DNA of 7,417 nucleotides from an uncultured Clostridia bacterium (GCA_937893945.1 CALCTA010000037.1:1-7417), one strand, 5' to 3'; shown: positions 1 through 5,535, counted from the stretch's first letter. Notes: generated from the letters alone by a model not told the origin. Numbers and translations are program-made.

Positions 1-59
<59 letters not shown>

Positions 60-262
60 TTATATCATATCTCGGTTCCCCGAGTTATAATCTTTTCGAG
101 CTATTTTTTCTTAGCTTCTCTTACTTTGTTGAGTATATAAACTCATGAGTTTCTAAAAACTCATTCTTTGACGAGATTAGTATTTCGCACTTACAATTGC
201 TTTGTACTTATCTCTTGTTGTTCAATTTTCAATGACCGTTGCCATCGCTTTTTCGCGACAGC
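60..262 (-). other. rRNA operon leader, with processing-type hairpins
   Basis: This is the transcribed spacer between the predicted start of the proximal rRNA promoter (about 262) and the 16S 5' end. It contains no credible gene. A short hairpin sits at 71-84: read as RNA, CTCGG and CCGAG are closed by the GNRA-like loop GGAA, just upstream of mature 16S. A perfect 14-bp palindrome AAACTCATGAGTTT occupies 139-152, and overlapping it GAGTTT (147-152) can pair with AAACTC (157-162). Such structures fit rRNA leader folding and processing, but the role is inferred. Confidence 0.6.
219..238 (-). promoter_or_regulatory. boxA-like rRNA antitermination element
   Basis: On the minus strand this reads GGTCATTGAAAATTGAACAA, close to the Firmicutes rRNA leader motif TGTTCTTTGAAAACTGAACA, where NusB/NusE (S10) load to form the rRNA antitermination complex. 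It lies about 25 nt after the predicted start of the proximal promoter, the usual place for boxA. The match is imperfect in the first half (GGTCATTGAA instead of GTTCTTTGAA), so this is a likely call only. Confidence 0.55.
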
Positions 263-268
263 CTTGTT

Positions 269-297
269 ATTATACCACACTCTTCCCCTCTTGTCAA
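269..297 (-). promoter_or_regulatory. Proximal rRNA promoter
   Basis: The minus strand carries a perfect -35 TTGACA (297-292), a 17-bp spacer and a perfect -10 TATAAT (274-269), predicting a start near 262. This is an exact consensus for the housekeeping sigma factor. It lies about 205 nt upstream of 16S and is preceded by phased A-tracts that could act as an UP element. It is the proximal member of a tandem pair, typical of rRNA operons under growth-rate control. Confidence 0.93.
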
Positions 298-301
298 TAC
301 C

Positions 302-328
302 TTTTTTCAAACTTTTTTCAAATTTTTT
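302..328 (-). promoter_or_regulatory. Phased A-tracts / UP element upstream of the proximal rRNA promoter
   Basis: Three runs of six A's (minus strand) occupy 302-307, 313-318 and 323-328, immediately upstream of the TTGACA at 292-297. They start 11 and 10 bp apart, in step with the DNA helical repeat, so the segment should be intrinsically curved. A-rich curved DNA directly upstream of a -35 box is what UP elements look like; contact with the RNA polymerase alpha C-terminal domains is inferred. Confidence 0.7.
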
Positions 329-391
329 CTCGGGTTTTTGACAGGGCTTTTGTGCAGCCTTTTTGCTTGTCCGCTTCCGGACAGCTTTCCT

Positions 392-420
392 ATTTTACCA
401 TCTTAACTCATTTTTGTCAA
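392..420 (-). promoter_or_regulatory. Distal rRNA promoter
   Basis: On the minus strand there is a perfect TTGACA (420-415), a 17-bp spacer and TAAAAT (397-392), one base from consensus. It lies 123 bp upstream of the proximal promoter and faces the same 16S gene. It too is preceded by A-tracts (425-431, 434-440 and 443-447, about 9 bp apart). Tandem strong promoters of this kind are standard for rRNA operons. The start would be near 385. Confidence 0.85.
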
Positions 421-537
421 GTGGTTTTTTTAATTTTTTTCGTTTTTGTAAATTATGCCAAGTTGATAGTTATTTGAAACAGAATTTTTGAGCAAAAAGA
501 TGGAAACACTACAAAAAACTCTCTAAAGGAGACTGTT

Positions 538-1215
538 ATGCTTACTGTTTTACTGCGCACAGTAATTATATACGCGCTTTTACTGATAGCCATGCGACTT
601 ATGGGCAAGAGGCAGATAGGAGAGCTGGAGATATCCGATCTGGTTACGACCTTCCTTGTATCCGAGATAGCCTCTCTGCCGATAACCGAGCCTGAGCTTC
701 CGCTATCGCACGCTATTATCCCTACTATAGTCTTGCTCTCGTTTGAGGTCTTTATTTCCTTTCTGATATCCCGTTTTCCTCGTCTTAAAGGCCTTTTCAC
801 AGTCCGCCCCTCCACTCTCATCCGCGACGGAGAGCTATGCCAGAAGTCAATGGGCGATGCGCGATTATCCTTTGACGAGCTTTTCAGCGAGCTGAGACAG
901 CAAGGAGTTGACGACATTTCCAAAATAAAATACGCCATACTTGAGCAGAATGGCAATATCACAGTAATACAAAAAGCAAAATACCAGCAGCCGAGCGCCG
1001 AGCAGCTTCATCTCAAAACCAAAGAGAGCGGACTTTTTCATATTGTTATCGATCACGGCGCTATAAATCAACATGGGATCTCCCAACTTGGCATAAGCCG
1101 AGATCAGCTTACAGACGAGTTAAAAAAGAAGGGCTTAGCTGTGTCCGACGTGTATTTGATGATGATAAACGACGCAGGCGAGCGAAAAATAATTCCGAAG
1201 GAGAAAAGCAAGTGA
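538..1215 (+). CDS. DUF421 / YetF-family membrane protein
   Basis: A 225-residue protein of the DUF421 (YetF/YcaP/YrbG) family. The N-terminal ~80 residues hold hydrophobic helices at roughly 3-21, 34-50 and 57-78, with the family signature MGKRQIGELEISDLV at 22-36. The rest is a cytoplasmic YetF domain, with RPSTLIRDGE at 90-99 and the strand pair YAILEQNGNITVI at 132-144. Full length for the family. The ATG is preceded by AAAGGAG (525-531) at 6 nt. It is the first gene of a pair with a DUF4363 gene, overlapping by 4 nt, a pairing I recall from other Clostridia. The biochemical function of the family is not settled; some relatives are linked to the Bacillus spore membrane, but nothing here proves that role. 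No convincing promoter was found in the 420-525 gap shared with the divergent rRNA operon. Confidence 0.92.
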   Translation: MLTVLLRTVIIYALLLIAMRLMGKRQIGELEISDLVTTFLVSEIASLPITEPELPLSHAIIPTIVLLSFEVFISFLISRFPRLKGLFTVRPSTLIRDGELCQKSMGDARLSFDELFSELRQQGVDDISKIKYAILEQNGNITVIQKAKYQQPSAEQLHLKTKESGLFHIVIDHGAINQHGISQLGISRDQLTDELKKKGLAVSDVYLMMINDAGERKIIPKEKSK

Positions 1216-1574
1216 AATCTTTTATTGCCGCGCTGATACTGCTATTGCTTCTTGTCAGCGTAGTTACGGTAAATTCCATATACGTAAGAAATATTTGCGA
1301 GAAGGTTTCAGACTACGCCGATCAATTATCCGAGAGTGGCTATGACGAAGATAAAGTCTCACAGCTGCTTGCGCTCTGGAAAAAGCACGAAAGCCTTCTC
1401 AGCCTCAGCGTTGAGGAGGATGAGATAAAGCGCATGAACGACATTTTGTCCTCGCTACCGACATTTAAAGAAAAGGCAAGCTCTGACGAATTTGTCAGAG
1501 CTTGCGGGCTTATCTCCTCTCTTAGCGACGAGCTTGCGAGCTACGAAAGGATATCACTTGAGAGCATCTTTTAG
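1212..1574 (+). CDS. DUF4363-family small membrane-anchored protein
   Basis: A 120-residue protein with one N-terminal hydrophobic segment (about 4-20), acting as a signal anchor, and a charged, helical extracytoplasmic part. LLALWKKHESLLSL (52-65) and the C-terminal YERISLESIF fit the DUF4363 family, usually found beside DUF421 genes. The start is GTG at 1212, overlapping the upstream TGA stop (GTGA), with AAGGAG at 1198-1203 at 8 nt, so translation is probably coupled to the YetF-like gene. Function unknown; a role as partner of the YetF-like protein is inferred from adjacency. Two oddities: its last 21 nt overlap the 3' end of the convergent lipoprotein gene, and codons for residues 89-98 form a perfect 12-bp inverted repeat that probably terminates the opposite strand. 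Confidence 0.85.
   Translation: MKSFIAALILLLLLVSVVTVNSIYVRNICEKVSDYADQLSESGYDEDKVSQLLALWKKHESLLSLSVEEDEIKRMNDILSSLPTFKEKASSDEFVRACGLISSLSDELASYERISLESIF
1461..1505 (-). terminator. Intrinsic terminator of the lipoprotein operon, inside the DUF4363 gene
   Basis: A perfect 12-bp inverted repeat, GCAAGCTCTGAC (1476-1487) and GTCAGAGCTTGC (1494-1505), with a 6-nt loop. On the minus strand the stem is followed by CCTTTTCTTTAAATG, a T-rich tail. It lies 49 bp beyond the stop of the minus-strand lipoprotein gene (1554). On the plus strand the stem is followed by GGGCTTATCTCC, with no T-run, so it should act in one direction only. It falls wholly inside the coding part of the convergent gene. Confidence 0.72.
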
Positions 1575-3041
1575 CGCAACGTAGCTTTCGTGGTACTTTT
1601 CCACAAGCTCTGTTGAAAGAATGCCGTAGTAGCTGTTTTGATCCGAGTATTCTGCGACAGTTTCGCTCTTGATACAGAGCGCGCTCTCGGAATATATAAG
1701 ATTTTCATTACCGCCGTAGGTAGCACTTGCGAGAACATCTATCTTTCCGTCCTCAAGACGCGTACCCGAGAGCAGAAGTATCTCATCACTATGATATATT
1801 ATATCCTCTCCCGAGTTATCGTCGATACGGATGCTCCAACTCTTTCCGTCCTTTGCCATCGCGCTTATCCATACCGTGCCGTCATGCTGCTCAGCAGTAA
1901 GTGAGGAGAAGTCAGCGGTATTGTATAGCACGGGAAGGCACTTGCCGTTTCCAAGATCAAACGTAAGGGTGGCGTGTGTTGTCGGGCAGTTAAGGATTAT
2001 ATCATCAGCCAAAGACTTATCGGTGGGATAAAAGCAAATAATAGCACTGTCGGTCTTACGGATCGCTTCGGCAAGGCCTAAAAGAAAGCTGATATCAGAT
2101 CCGCCTGAATTATCCGCAAATCCAAAGGCGATATCTATACCGCTCTTGCGGTAGTCAAGCGCTCTGCTGTCCTCAACAGTTACCTGTGCCGTGCCGTTCG
2201 ATACGGCTTCACAAAGTTCTGAGGTAAAGGTCGCCGCAGAGAGCGATAATCCGCAAAGATCAGGAGCACTCAGCACTATATCCCCGTCCTTACAGTCTAT
2301 CCTTGCCGCGCTACCGAGAGAATCGTCAAGGACAAGGCTAATGCATCTACCCTCTTGCGAGTCGTATGACTCTATTGAGACAGCCGAAAGCGTATATCCG
2401 AGCTTTTCCTGCACGCATCTTTGGAGAAGATCTGCTATTTCGTAGCTCTTTTCAGAGTAAAGAATGGTATATTCGTATATCGGATACCCATTGAGCGTTG
2501 GTTTCTCAACCTCATACTCGCCATACACCTCAAAATGAGCGTTTTCGCTCATAATTGCGGCATGGCTCGCGCCAGGAAGGATATCACTTTCAAATCTCTG
2601 AAGCGCGGCGATAGTCGCGCTCTCGCTTTTTCCGCCAAGGACGATACATCCGCGATCATATCGGCAGATATAATCGTCATCGCGCAGATCGCCGAGATTT
2701 TCGGTAGAGATCAAGCGCGACGTGTAGCCAAGCAGCAGCTCGAACGTACCATCGACCGTCGGCTCGGAATCATATTTCAGAAAGGTCTCTATGCCTGTCT
2801 TTTCGGATAAAGTCTCGGCAAGAGCTTTTGCGCGCGAGGAAAGCTCGAAGCTCGCTTTGCTCGGGATCACAACGTAAATAGCACTCGCAAACGCTTCACC
2901 GTCATCTTCTGACGCAGAGGTGGAAAGTACAAGCTGCTCAAATTTGTCAAGCGAGGTGTTTTTCTTTCTGCAAGAGCTACAGGTAAAGAGCAATGCGAGA
3001 GCTAACGCAAGTACAATAATCAAAAATAAGCGTTTTCTCAT
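1554..3041 (-). CDS. Predicted lipoprotein of unknown function (495 aa), last gene of operon
   Basis: The protein starts with a lipoprotein-type signal: MRKR, a hydrophobic run at 5-20, then CSSC at 21-24 followed by RKK, so lipidation at C24 (or C21) and an extracellular location are likely, though neither lipobox is ideal. Two similar alpha/beta segments may follow: about 55-156, with AIYVVIPSK, LLLGYTSR and CIVLGG, and 187-280, with YEYTILYSEKSYEIADLL and GDIVLSAP. They recall the N-terminal non-catalytic domain of some clostridial glycoside-hydrolase-like lipoproteins, but I cannot assign a family or catalytic residues. The rest (about 300-495) is not recognised. The ATG at 3041 is preferred over an in-frame ATG at 3074 because it has AGGTGA at good spacing, sits 4 nt after the yigZ stop and gives a signal peptide at the true N terminus. 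The 3' end overlaps the DUF4363 gene by 21 bp. Confidence 0.82.
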   Translation of the reverse strand: MRKRLFLIIVLALALALLFTCSSCRKKNTSLDKFEQLVLSTSASEDDGEAFASAIYVVIPSKASFELSSRAKALAETLSEKTGIETFLKYDSEPTVDGTFELLLGYTSRLISTENLGDLRDDDYICRYDRGCIVLGGKSESATIAALQRFESDILPGASHAAIMSENAHFEVYGEYEVEKPTLNGYPIYEYTILYSEKSYEIADLLQRCVQEKLGYTLSAVSIESYDSQEGRCISLVLDDSLGSAARIDCKDGDIVLSAPDLCGLSLSAATFTSELCEAVSNGTAQVTVEDSRALDYRKSGIDIAFGFADNSGGSDISFLLGLAEAIRKTDSAIICFYPTDKSLADDIILNCPTTHATLTFDLGNGKCLPVLYNTADFSSLTAEQHDGTVWISAMAKDGKSWSIRIDDNSGEDIIYHSDEILLLSGTRLEDGKIDVLASATYGGNENLIYSESALCIKSETVAEYSDQNSYYGILSTELVEKYHESYVALKDALK

Positions 3042-3045
3042 TATT

Positions 3046-3678
3046 TCACCTACAGTCAAAGCGCTCGCCCACAAGCTGTGGAACGTCTCTTCCGTAACCT
3101 GCCTCGTTTATCTTCGAGAGCAGATTCTCAGCCTTATCTCGCTTGATCGCAAACCTCACAACGACATCCGCACCGAACTCGGTGTCGTCTATCACTGCCG
3201 CAGCGGTTGCAAGAATGTTCGAATATTTCTGATACTCCGAGTATCCGCAGCGAAGCAAGAACTCGGAATAAGGCTCATAGGTAACCACCTTGCCGCCCTC
3301 AATGGCTATAGAGGTGGCATGTGAGTACGCGCGTACAAGTCCGCCCGCGCCAAGCAGAATTCCGCCGAAATAGCGCGTAACTACCACGCATATATCTCCG
3401 ACGCCGCTCTTACGGATAGTCTCAAGCATAGGCACACCGGCAGTTCCCTGCGGCTCGCCGTCGTCCGAGTATCTCGCTACTATGCCACCCTTAAGGAGAT
3501 AAGCAAAGCAATTGTGCGTAGCGTCCGAGTATTGCTTTTTCATTTGCTTTATGAACGCGAGCGCTTCTTCCTCGGTATCCACGTGCAAGGCGTGTCCGAT
3601 AAAGAGCGAGCGCTTTTCTTCAAATTCCACGTGCGCTTCTTGGCTTATCGTGGTATATTGCTCGGAAAGCTCTGCCAT
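3046..3678 (-). CDS. yigZ: YigZ/YvyE, IMPACT-family protein
   Basis: A 210-residue cytoplasmic protein of the UPF0029/IMPACT family (E. coli YigZ, B. subtilis YvyE), full length. The N-terminal IMPACT domain (about 15-125) shows HNCFAY (55-60), SDDGEPQGTAG (71-81) and the glycine-rich TRYFGGILLGAGGLVRAY (101-118). A DUF1949-type C-terminal domain follows (about 135-205). The bacterial function is poorly defined; eukaryotic IMPACT regulates the Gcn2 kinase, but that role does not carry over. The ATG has AAAGGAG at 6 nt (3685-3691). It sits between two lipoprotein genes, 33 bp after the upstream stop and 4 bp before the next start, clearly co-transcribed, but the neighbours do not suggest a shared pathway. 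Confidence 0.95.
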   Translation of the reverse strand: MAELSEQYTTISQEAHVEFEEKRSLFIGHALHVDTEEEALAFIKQMKKQYSDATHNCFAYLLKGGIVARYSDDGEPQGTAGVPMLETIRKSGVGDICVVVTRYFGGILLGAGGLVRAYSHATSIAIEGGKVVTYEPYSEFLLRCGYSEYQKYSNILATAAAVIDDTEFGADVVVRFAIKRDKAENLLSKINEAGYGRDVPQLVGERFDCR

Positions 3679-3702
3679 GGCTGTCTCCTTTCATAAGTAT
3701 TT

Positions 3703-3728
3703 AGGTGCTTGTCAGACGCAAAGCACCT
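3703..3728 (-). other. Intercistronic stem-loop over the stop codon of the SGNH-like gene
   Basis: AGGTGCTT (3703-3710) and AAGCACCT (3721-3728) form a perfect 8-bp stem with a 10-nt loop that contains the TGA stop of the upstream gene (3712-3714). On the minus strand the stem is followed by AAATACTTATG, not a T-run, so it is not a standard terminator. It lies just before the yigZ ribosome binding site and could set mRNA stability or differential expression within the operon (inference). Confidence 0.4.
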
Positions 3729-4956
3729 CGTAACTATAGGGTATCTTGCCATCGGTAAGATAAGAGCCGAGAAGCTCGTGTGCATTATAGGCTGTAACTG
3801 CATAAACTCCGTCGAGCGAGGGGATCTCACCGTATATAGCTCTGTATATCATATGAGCACCTGCTATTCCTGCAAGCTCGGTGCTATGCTGATGCTCGTC
3901 ATTGATACAGAAGTGTGATCTATCTATGCCGCTTTCTATAAGCGAATCCACCTCTGCCTTCCAGTCAAGCGTATATAGCTCAGGGCACGCCTGCTGTGCT
4001 TTCTTTATAACGCTCCTCTGCTCGTTGTGTGCGGGGAATACTACGAGAGTCGTTCCAGACGCATTGCACGCTTCACGAAGTGTCTTGAGATAATCTACCT
4101 CGGGATTGCTGTAAAATCCGCAGATAAATACACCTTTGTATGCGCCGTTTCGGATAGAATCCATAATTCCGGCATCCTCAACGTATGTCTGCACAGTTGC
4201 GTATCCGCGGGATATGGGAGATACCGAAAGTCCCTTATTATTGACGGATATCATCTCGCGAAGAATAGTTCCTACGCTTGATGAACCTATGAAGCTATTG
4301 CCGAGAATGAGTATCTCCTTATCCTGAAGCTCTGCAAGGCTGCCGAGAAGGCTATCCTCGTTACCGTAAAGCTCTGCGGACACGTAGAGCTTGTCTGCCG
4401 CGTTGGCGTCTAACTCCTCGTAGTTAGCGACAAGCGTAAGCACTCTCGTTTTATCGCCATCAGCAAAGCTGTACTTAAATCTGTATCTGAACTGAGTGTT
4501 CTTTCCCGTTCCCTTGCTCTCTACGGTCTTGGTAACCGAGAGGCTCTCGGAATACTTACGGGAGAACTCGTCTGCCTTATTCCAATCGTCAAGGTCGTCA
4601 GCTTCCCCCTTTACCACCTCACCGATGATATTGCCGTCGCGAAGGATATCATAACCGTCCTCACTATCCTCAAAGCTCCACTCGGAAGAGACTGAAAGGC
4701 ATACGTCAGAATCTGCACCGTCAACACTGAAATGGCGCTCAGTGTAAGATTTTGTGGAATAGCACTCTATCTCCCAATAGCGCACGGGTGTCTCGTCCTT
4801 TGAGGTATCCTTCTCGCCCTCGTCTTTTTCGCTTTCCTCACAGTCATCAATCGCATCCTTTTCAATATCCACGGGCTCTCCAAAAAAGTTACAACCGCAC
4901 AGCATCATAGAAAGAATGAGGCAAATCGCGATAAATACAAATAAAGTCTTTTTCAT
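3712..4956 (-). CDS. Lipoprotein with C-terminal SGNH-hydrolase-like domain
   Basis: A 414-residue secreted lipoprotein, first gene of its operon. The signal peptide (MKK, hydrophobic 4-19) ends in LCGC, with Cys22 the likely lipidated residue. A very acidic linker (about 29-56) follows. A middle domain (about 58-200) contains CLSVSSEWSFEDSEDGYDIL-type strands like those of other small clostridial lipoproteins. The C-terminal ~200 residues resemble an SGNH hydrolase: KEILILGNSFIG (213-224), with GNS giving candidate nucleophile Ser221, and NDEHQHSTELAG (352-363), with Asp353 and His355/His357 near the usual block V position. Blocks II and III are not clear, so esterase activity is unproven. 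The start is the ATG at 4956, with GGAGG 5 nt away; a TTG 12 nt upstream overlaps that site and is rejected. The promoter is at 4991-5019. Confidence 0.85.
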   Translation of the reverse strand: MKKTLFVFIAICLILSMMLCGCNFFGEPVDIEKDAIDDCEESEKDEGEKDTSKDETPVRYWEIECYSTKSYTERHFSVDGADSDVCLSVSSEWSFEDSEDGYDILRDGNIIGEVVKGEADDLDDWNKADEFSRKYSESLSVTKTVESKGTGKNTQFRYRFKYSFADGDKTRVLTLVANYEELDANAADKLYVSAELYGNEDSLLGSLAELQDKEILILGNSFIGSSSVGTILREMISVNNKGLSVSPISRGYATVQTYVEDAGIMDSIRNGAYKGVFICGFYSNPEVDYLKTLREACNASGTTLVVFPAHNEQRSVIKKAQQACPELYTLDWKAEVDSLIESGIDRSHFCINDEHQHSTELAGIAGAHMIYRAIYGEIPSLDGVYAVTAYNAHELLGSYLTDGKIPYSYEVLCV

Positions 4957-4990
4957 ATCATCCTCCAAGTTGTAAAACAGTGTTTGATTT

Positions 4991-5019
4991 ATTATACACT
5001 ATTTGGGCAGGATTGTCAA
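4991..5019 (-). promoter_or_regulatory. Perfect consensus promoter of the lipoprotein-yigZ operon
   Basis: On the minus strand there is TTGACA (5019-5014), a 17-bp spacer and TATAAT (4996-4991), all exactly consensus. The predicted start near 4984 leaves a short leader of about 28 nt before the ATG at 4956. No operator-like repeat was seen around it, so constitutive, strong transcription is the simplest reading. Confidence 0.92.
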
Positions 5020-5054
5020 CAGGAAGTGTAAGTACGGAGCAAAGAAACATAACA

Positions 5055-5085
5055 CCCCCGAAATCCTTTACATAGACTTCGGGGG
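5055..5085 (-). terminator. Terminator of the 55-aa ORF unit
   Basis: CCCCCGAA (5055-5062) pairs with TTCGGGGG (5078-5085) in a perfect 8-bp stem, extended by two more pairs after an A/C mismatch. On the minus strand it is followed by TGTTATGTTTCTTTG, moderately T-rich. It lies 29 bp after the stop of the 55-aa ORF and before the promoter of the next operon. The plus-strand tail (ATCATAGTCTTGTTTTG) is weaker. Confidence 0.75.
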
Positions 5086-5114
5086 ATCATAGTCTTGTTT
5101 TGTCTTAAACCTCA

Positions 5115-5282
5115 TCAATCAAAAATTTGGTTGTAATAAATATTCTTCGTCGTTTCGTTTATCTTTCTTAATTCAAGTAGTATTTCTGCTAACAGCTCTT
5201 TTTCCGGAAGCTGCATCAGTTCTTCCTTTTCTCGCACACGTTTATCTTTAGCGTTTTCAAAAAATTCGTTTATAAGATCCAT
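5115..5282 (-). CDS. 55-residue hypothetical protein, acidic and helical
   Basis: A short ORF beginning MDLINEFFENAKDKRVREKE, then LPEKELLAEILLELRKINET, and ending YYNQIFD. The middle (about 12-46) is rich in Glu, Lys and Leu and should form an amphipathic helix or coiled coil; there is no signal peptide or membrane segment. It is supported as real by AAGGAG (5291-5296) 8 nt before the ATG, its own extended -10 promoter (5481-5509), a structured leader, a terminator 29 bp after the stop, and no overlap with other genes. An ATG at 5290 touches the Shine-Dalgarno and hits a stop after six codons, so it is rejected. I do not recognise a family; it could be a small regulatory or adaptor protein, but the sequence gives no function. 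Confidence 0.68.
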   Translation of the reverse strand: MDLINEFFENAKDKRVREKEELMQLPEKELLAEILLELRKINETTKNIYYNQIFD

Positions 5283-5301
5283 AAAAGCATCTCCTTAAAT
5301 C

Positions 5302-5331
5302 AAAAAAGTGCGCCAACCGAAGCTGACGCAC
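5302..5331 (-). terminator. Leader terminator (attenuator) with UUCG tetraloop
   Basis: On the minus strand GTGCGTCAGC (5331-5322) and GTTGGCGCAC (5317-5308) form a 10-bp stem with two G-U pairs, closed by the very stable UUCG loop on a C-G pair and followed by six T's (5307-5302). This is a textbook intrinsic terminator. It stands 5 nt before the Shine-Dalgarno of the 55-aa ORF, so it either attenuates that gene or ends a separate small RNA. Confidence 0.85.
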
Positions 5332-5348
5332 AAAAAACGCGTAGCTCC
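5319..5348 (-). promoter_or_regulatory. Candidate antiterminator stem competing with the leader terminator
   Basis: On the minus strand GGAGCTACGC (5348-5339) can pair with GCGTCAGCTTC (5329-5319): ten pairs, one of them G-U, with a single bulged C at 5325. It uses most of the 5' arm of the terminator (5322-5331) and part of its loop, so the two folds cannot coexist. Which fold wins, and what decides it, is not visible in the sequence. Confidence 0.5.
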
Positions 5349-5480
5349 AACTGTCGCCAAACAAAATCTTTTACCGTACCAATGCACGCAAAAGAAGAGC
5401 ATACACATTTTTATCAAAAAATAAAAATATGCGTGCCTAATTAGATACGGTTAAAATATTTGATTTTGTTTGGCAATTTT

Positions 5481-5509
5481 ATTATAACACAATTATCTCA
5501 GTTTGTAAA
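5481..5509 (-). promoter_or_regulatory. Extended -10 promoter of the structured leader and 55-aa ORF
   Basis: On the minus strand there is TTTACA (5509-5504), a 17-bp spacer and perfect TATAAT (5486-5481), with TG one base before the -10 (TGTTATAAT). Only one base departs from consensus. The predicted start, about 5474, coincides with the first base of the leader's closing stem. A run of A/T (5511-5523) lies directly upstream. Confidence 0.85.
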
Positions 5510-5535
5510 CAGTTTTTTTAAAAACATGCAAAGTG

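Larger units (their letters stand above)
5302..5474 (-). ncRNA. Structured leader RNA or small RNA upstream of the 55-aa ORF
   Basis: The promoter predicts a start at about 5474, where GCCAAACAAAATC (5474-5462) pairs perfectly with GATTTTGTTTGGC (5368-5356). Inside this 13-bp closing stem come a 5-nt bulge, TTTT/AAAA (5456-5453 with 5372-5369), ACCGTA/TACGGT (5451-5446 with 5378-5373), CTAA/TTGG, GCACGCA/TGCGTGC (5436-5430 with 5390-5384), and an apical 7-bp stem (5427-5421 with 5414-5408). The long rod is followed by a linker, the antiterminator/terminator pair and a T-run. This fits a cis-regulatory attenuator of the downstream ORF, or a free RNA of about 170 nt. The rod with internal bulges distantly recalls 6S RNA, but no diagnostic sequence was recognised. 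Pairing was found by eye, without energy calculation. Confidence 0.65.

Noticed and set aside
337..342. TTGACA on the plus strand
   Set aside because: There is no matching -10 at 16-18 bp (TTTTTGCTT region), so it is not a plausible promoter.
202..477. 91-codon plus-strand ORF across the rRNA promoter region
   Set aside because: It is a Phe/Ser-rich translation of T-tracts covering two clear minus-strand promoters, with no ribosome binding site.
420..525. Plus-strand promoter for the YetF-like gene
   Set aside because: The best candidates (TTGTAA at 446-451 with GTTATT or TTATTT about 17 bp on) are poor matches; a promoter must exist nearby but I cannot place it.
453..962. 169-codon minus-strand ORF
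   Set aside because: It lies antisense to the well-supported YetF-family gene, lacks a ribosome binding site and has low-complexity Ser/Arg-rich composition typical of a shadow frame.
1579..1607. Possible plus-strand terminator after the DUF4363 gene
   Set aside because: AGCTT/AAGCT and GTGG/CCAC can pair with a 2-nt bulge, but no T-run follows, and it lies within the convergent coding sequence.
2421..2810. Plus-strand ORFs within the lipoprotein gene
   Set aside because: They are shadows of the minus-strand frame, with no ribosome binding sites and no recognisable domains.
5383..5445. 20-codon plus-strand ORF starting MHAKEEH
   Set aside because: No ribosome binding site; it lies within the inverted-repeat RNA region on the opposite strand.
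5356..5474. MITE-like element with 13-bp terminal inverted repeats
   Set aside because: No target-site duplication is visible, and the promoter and terminator fit a structured RNA better.
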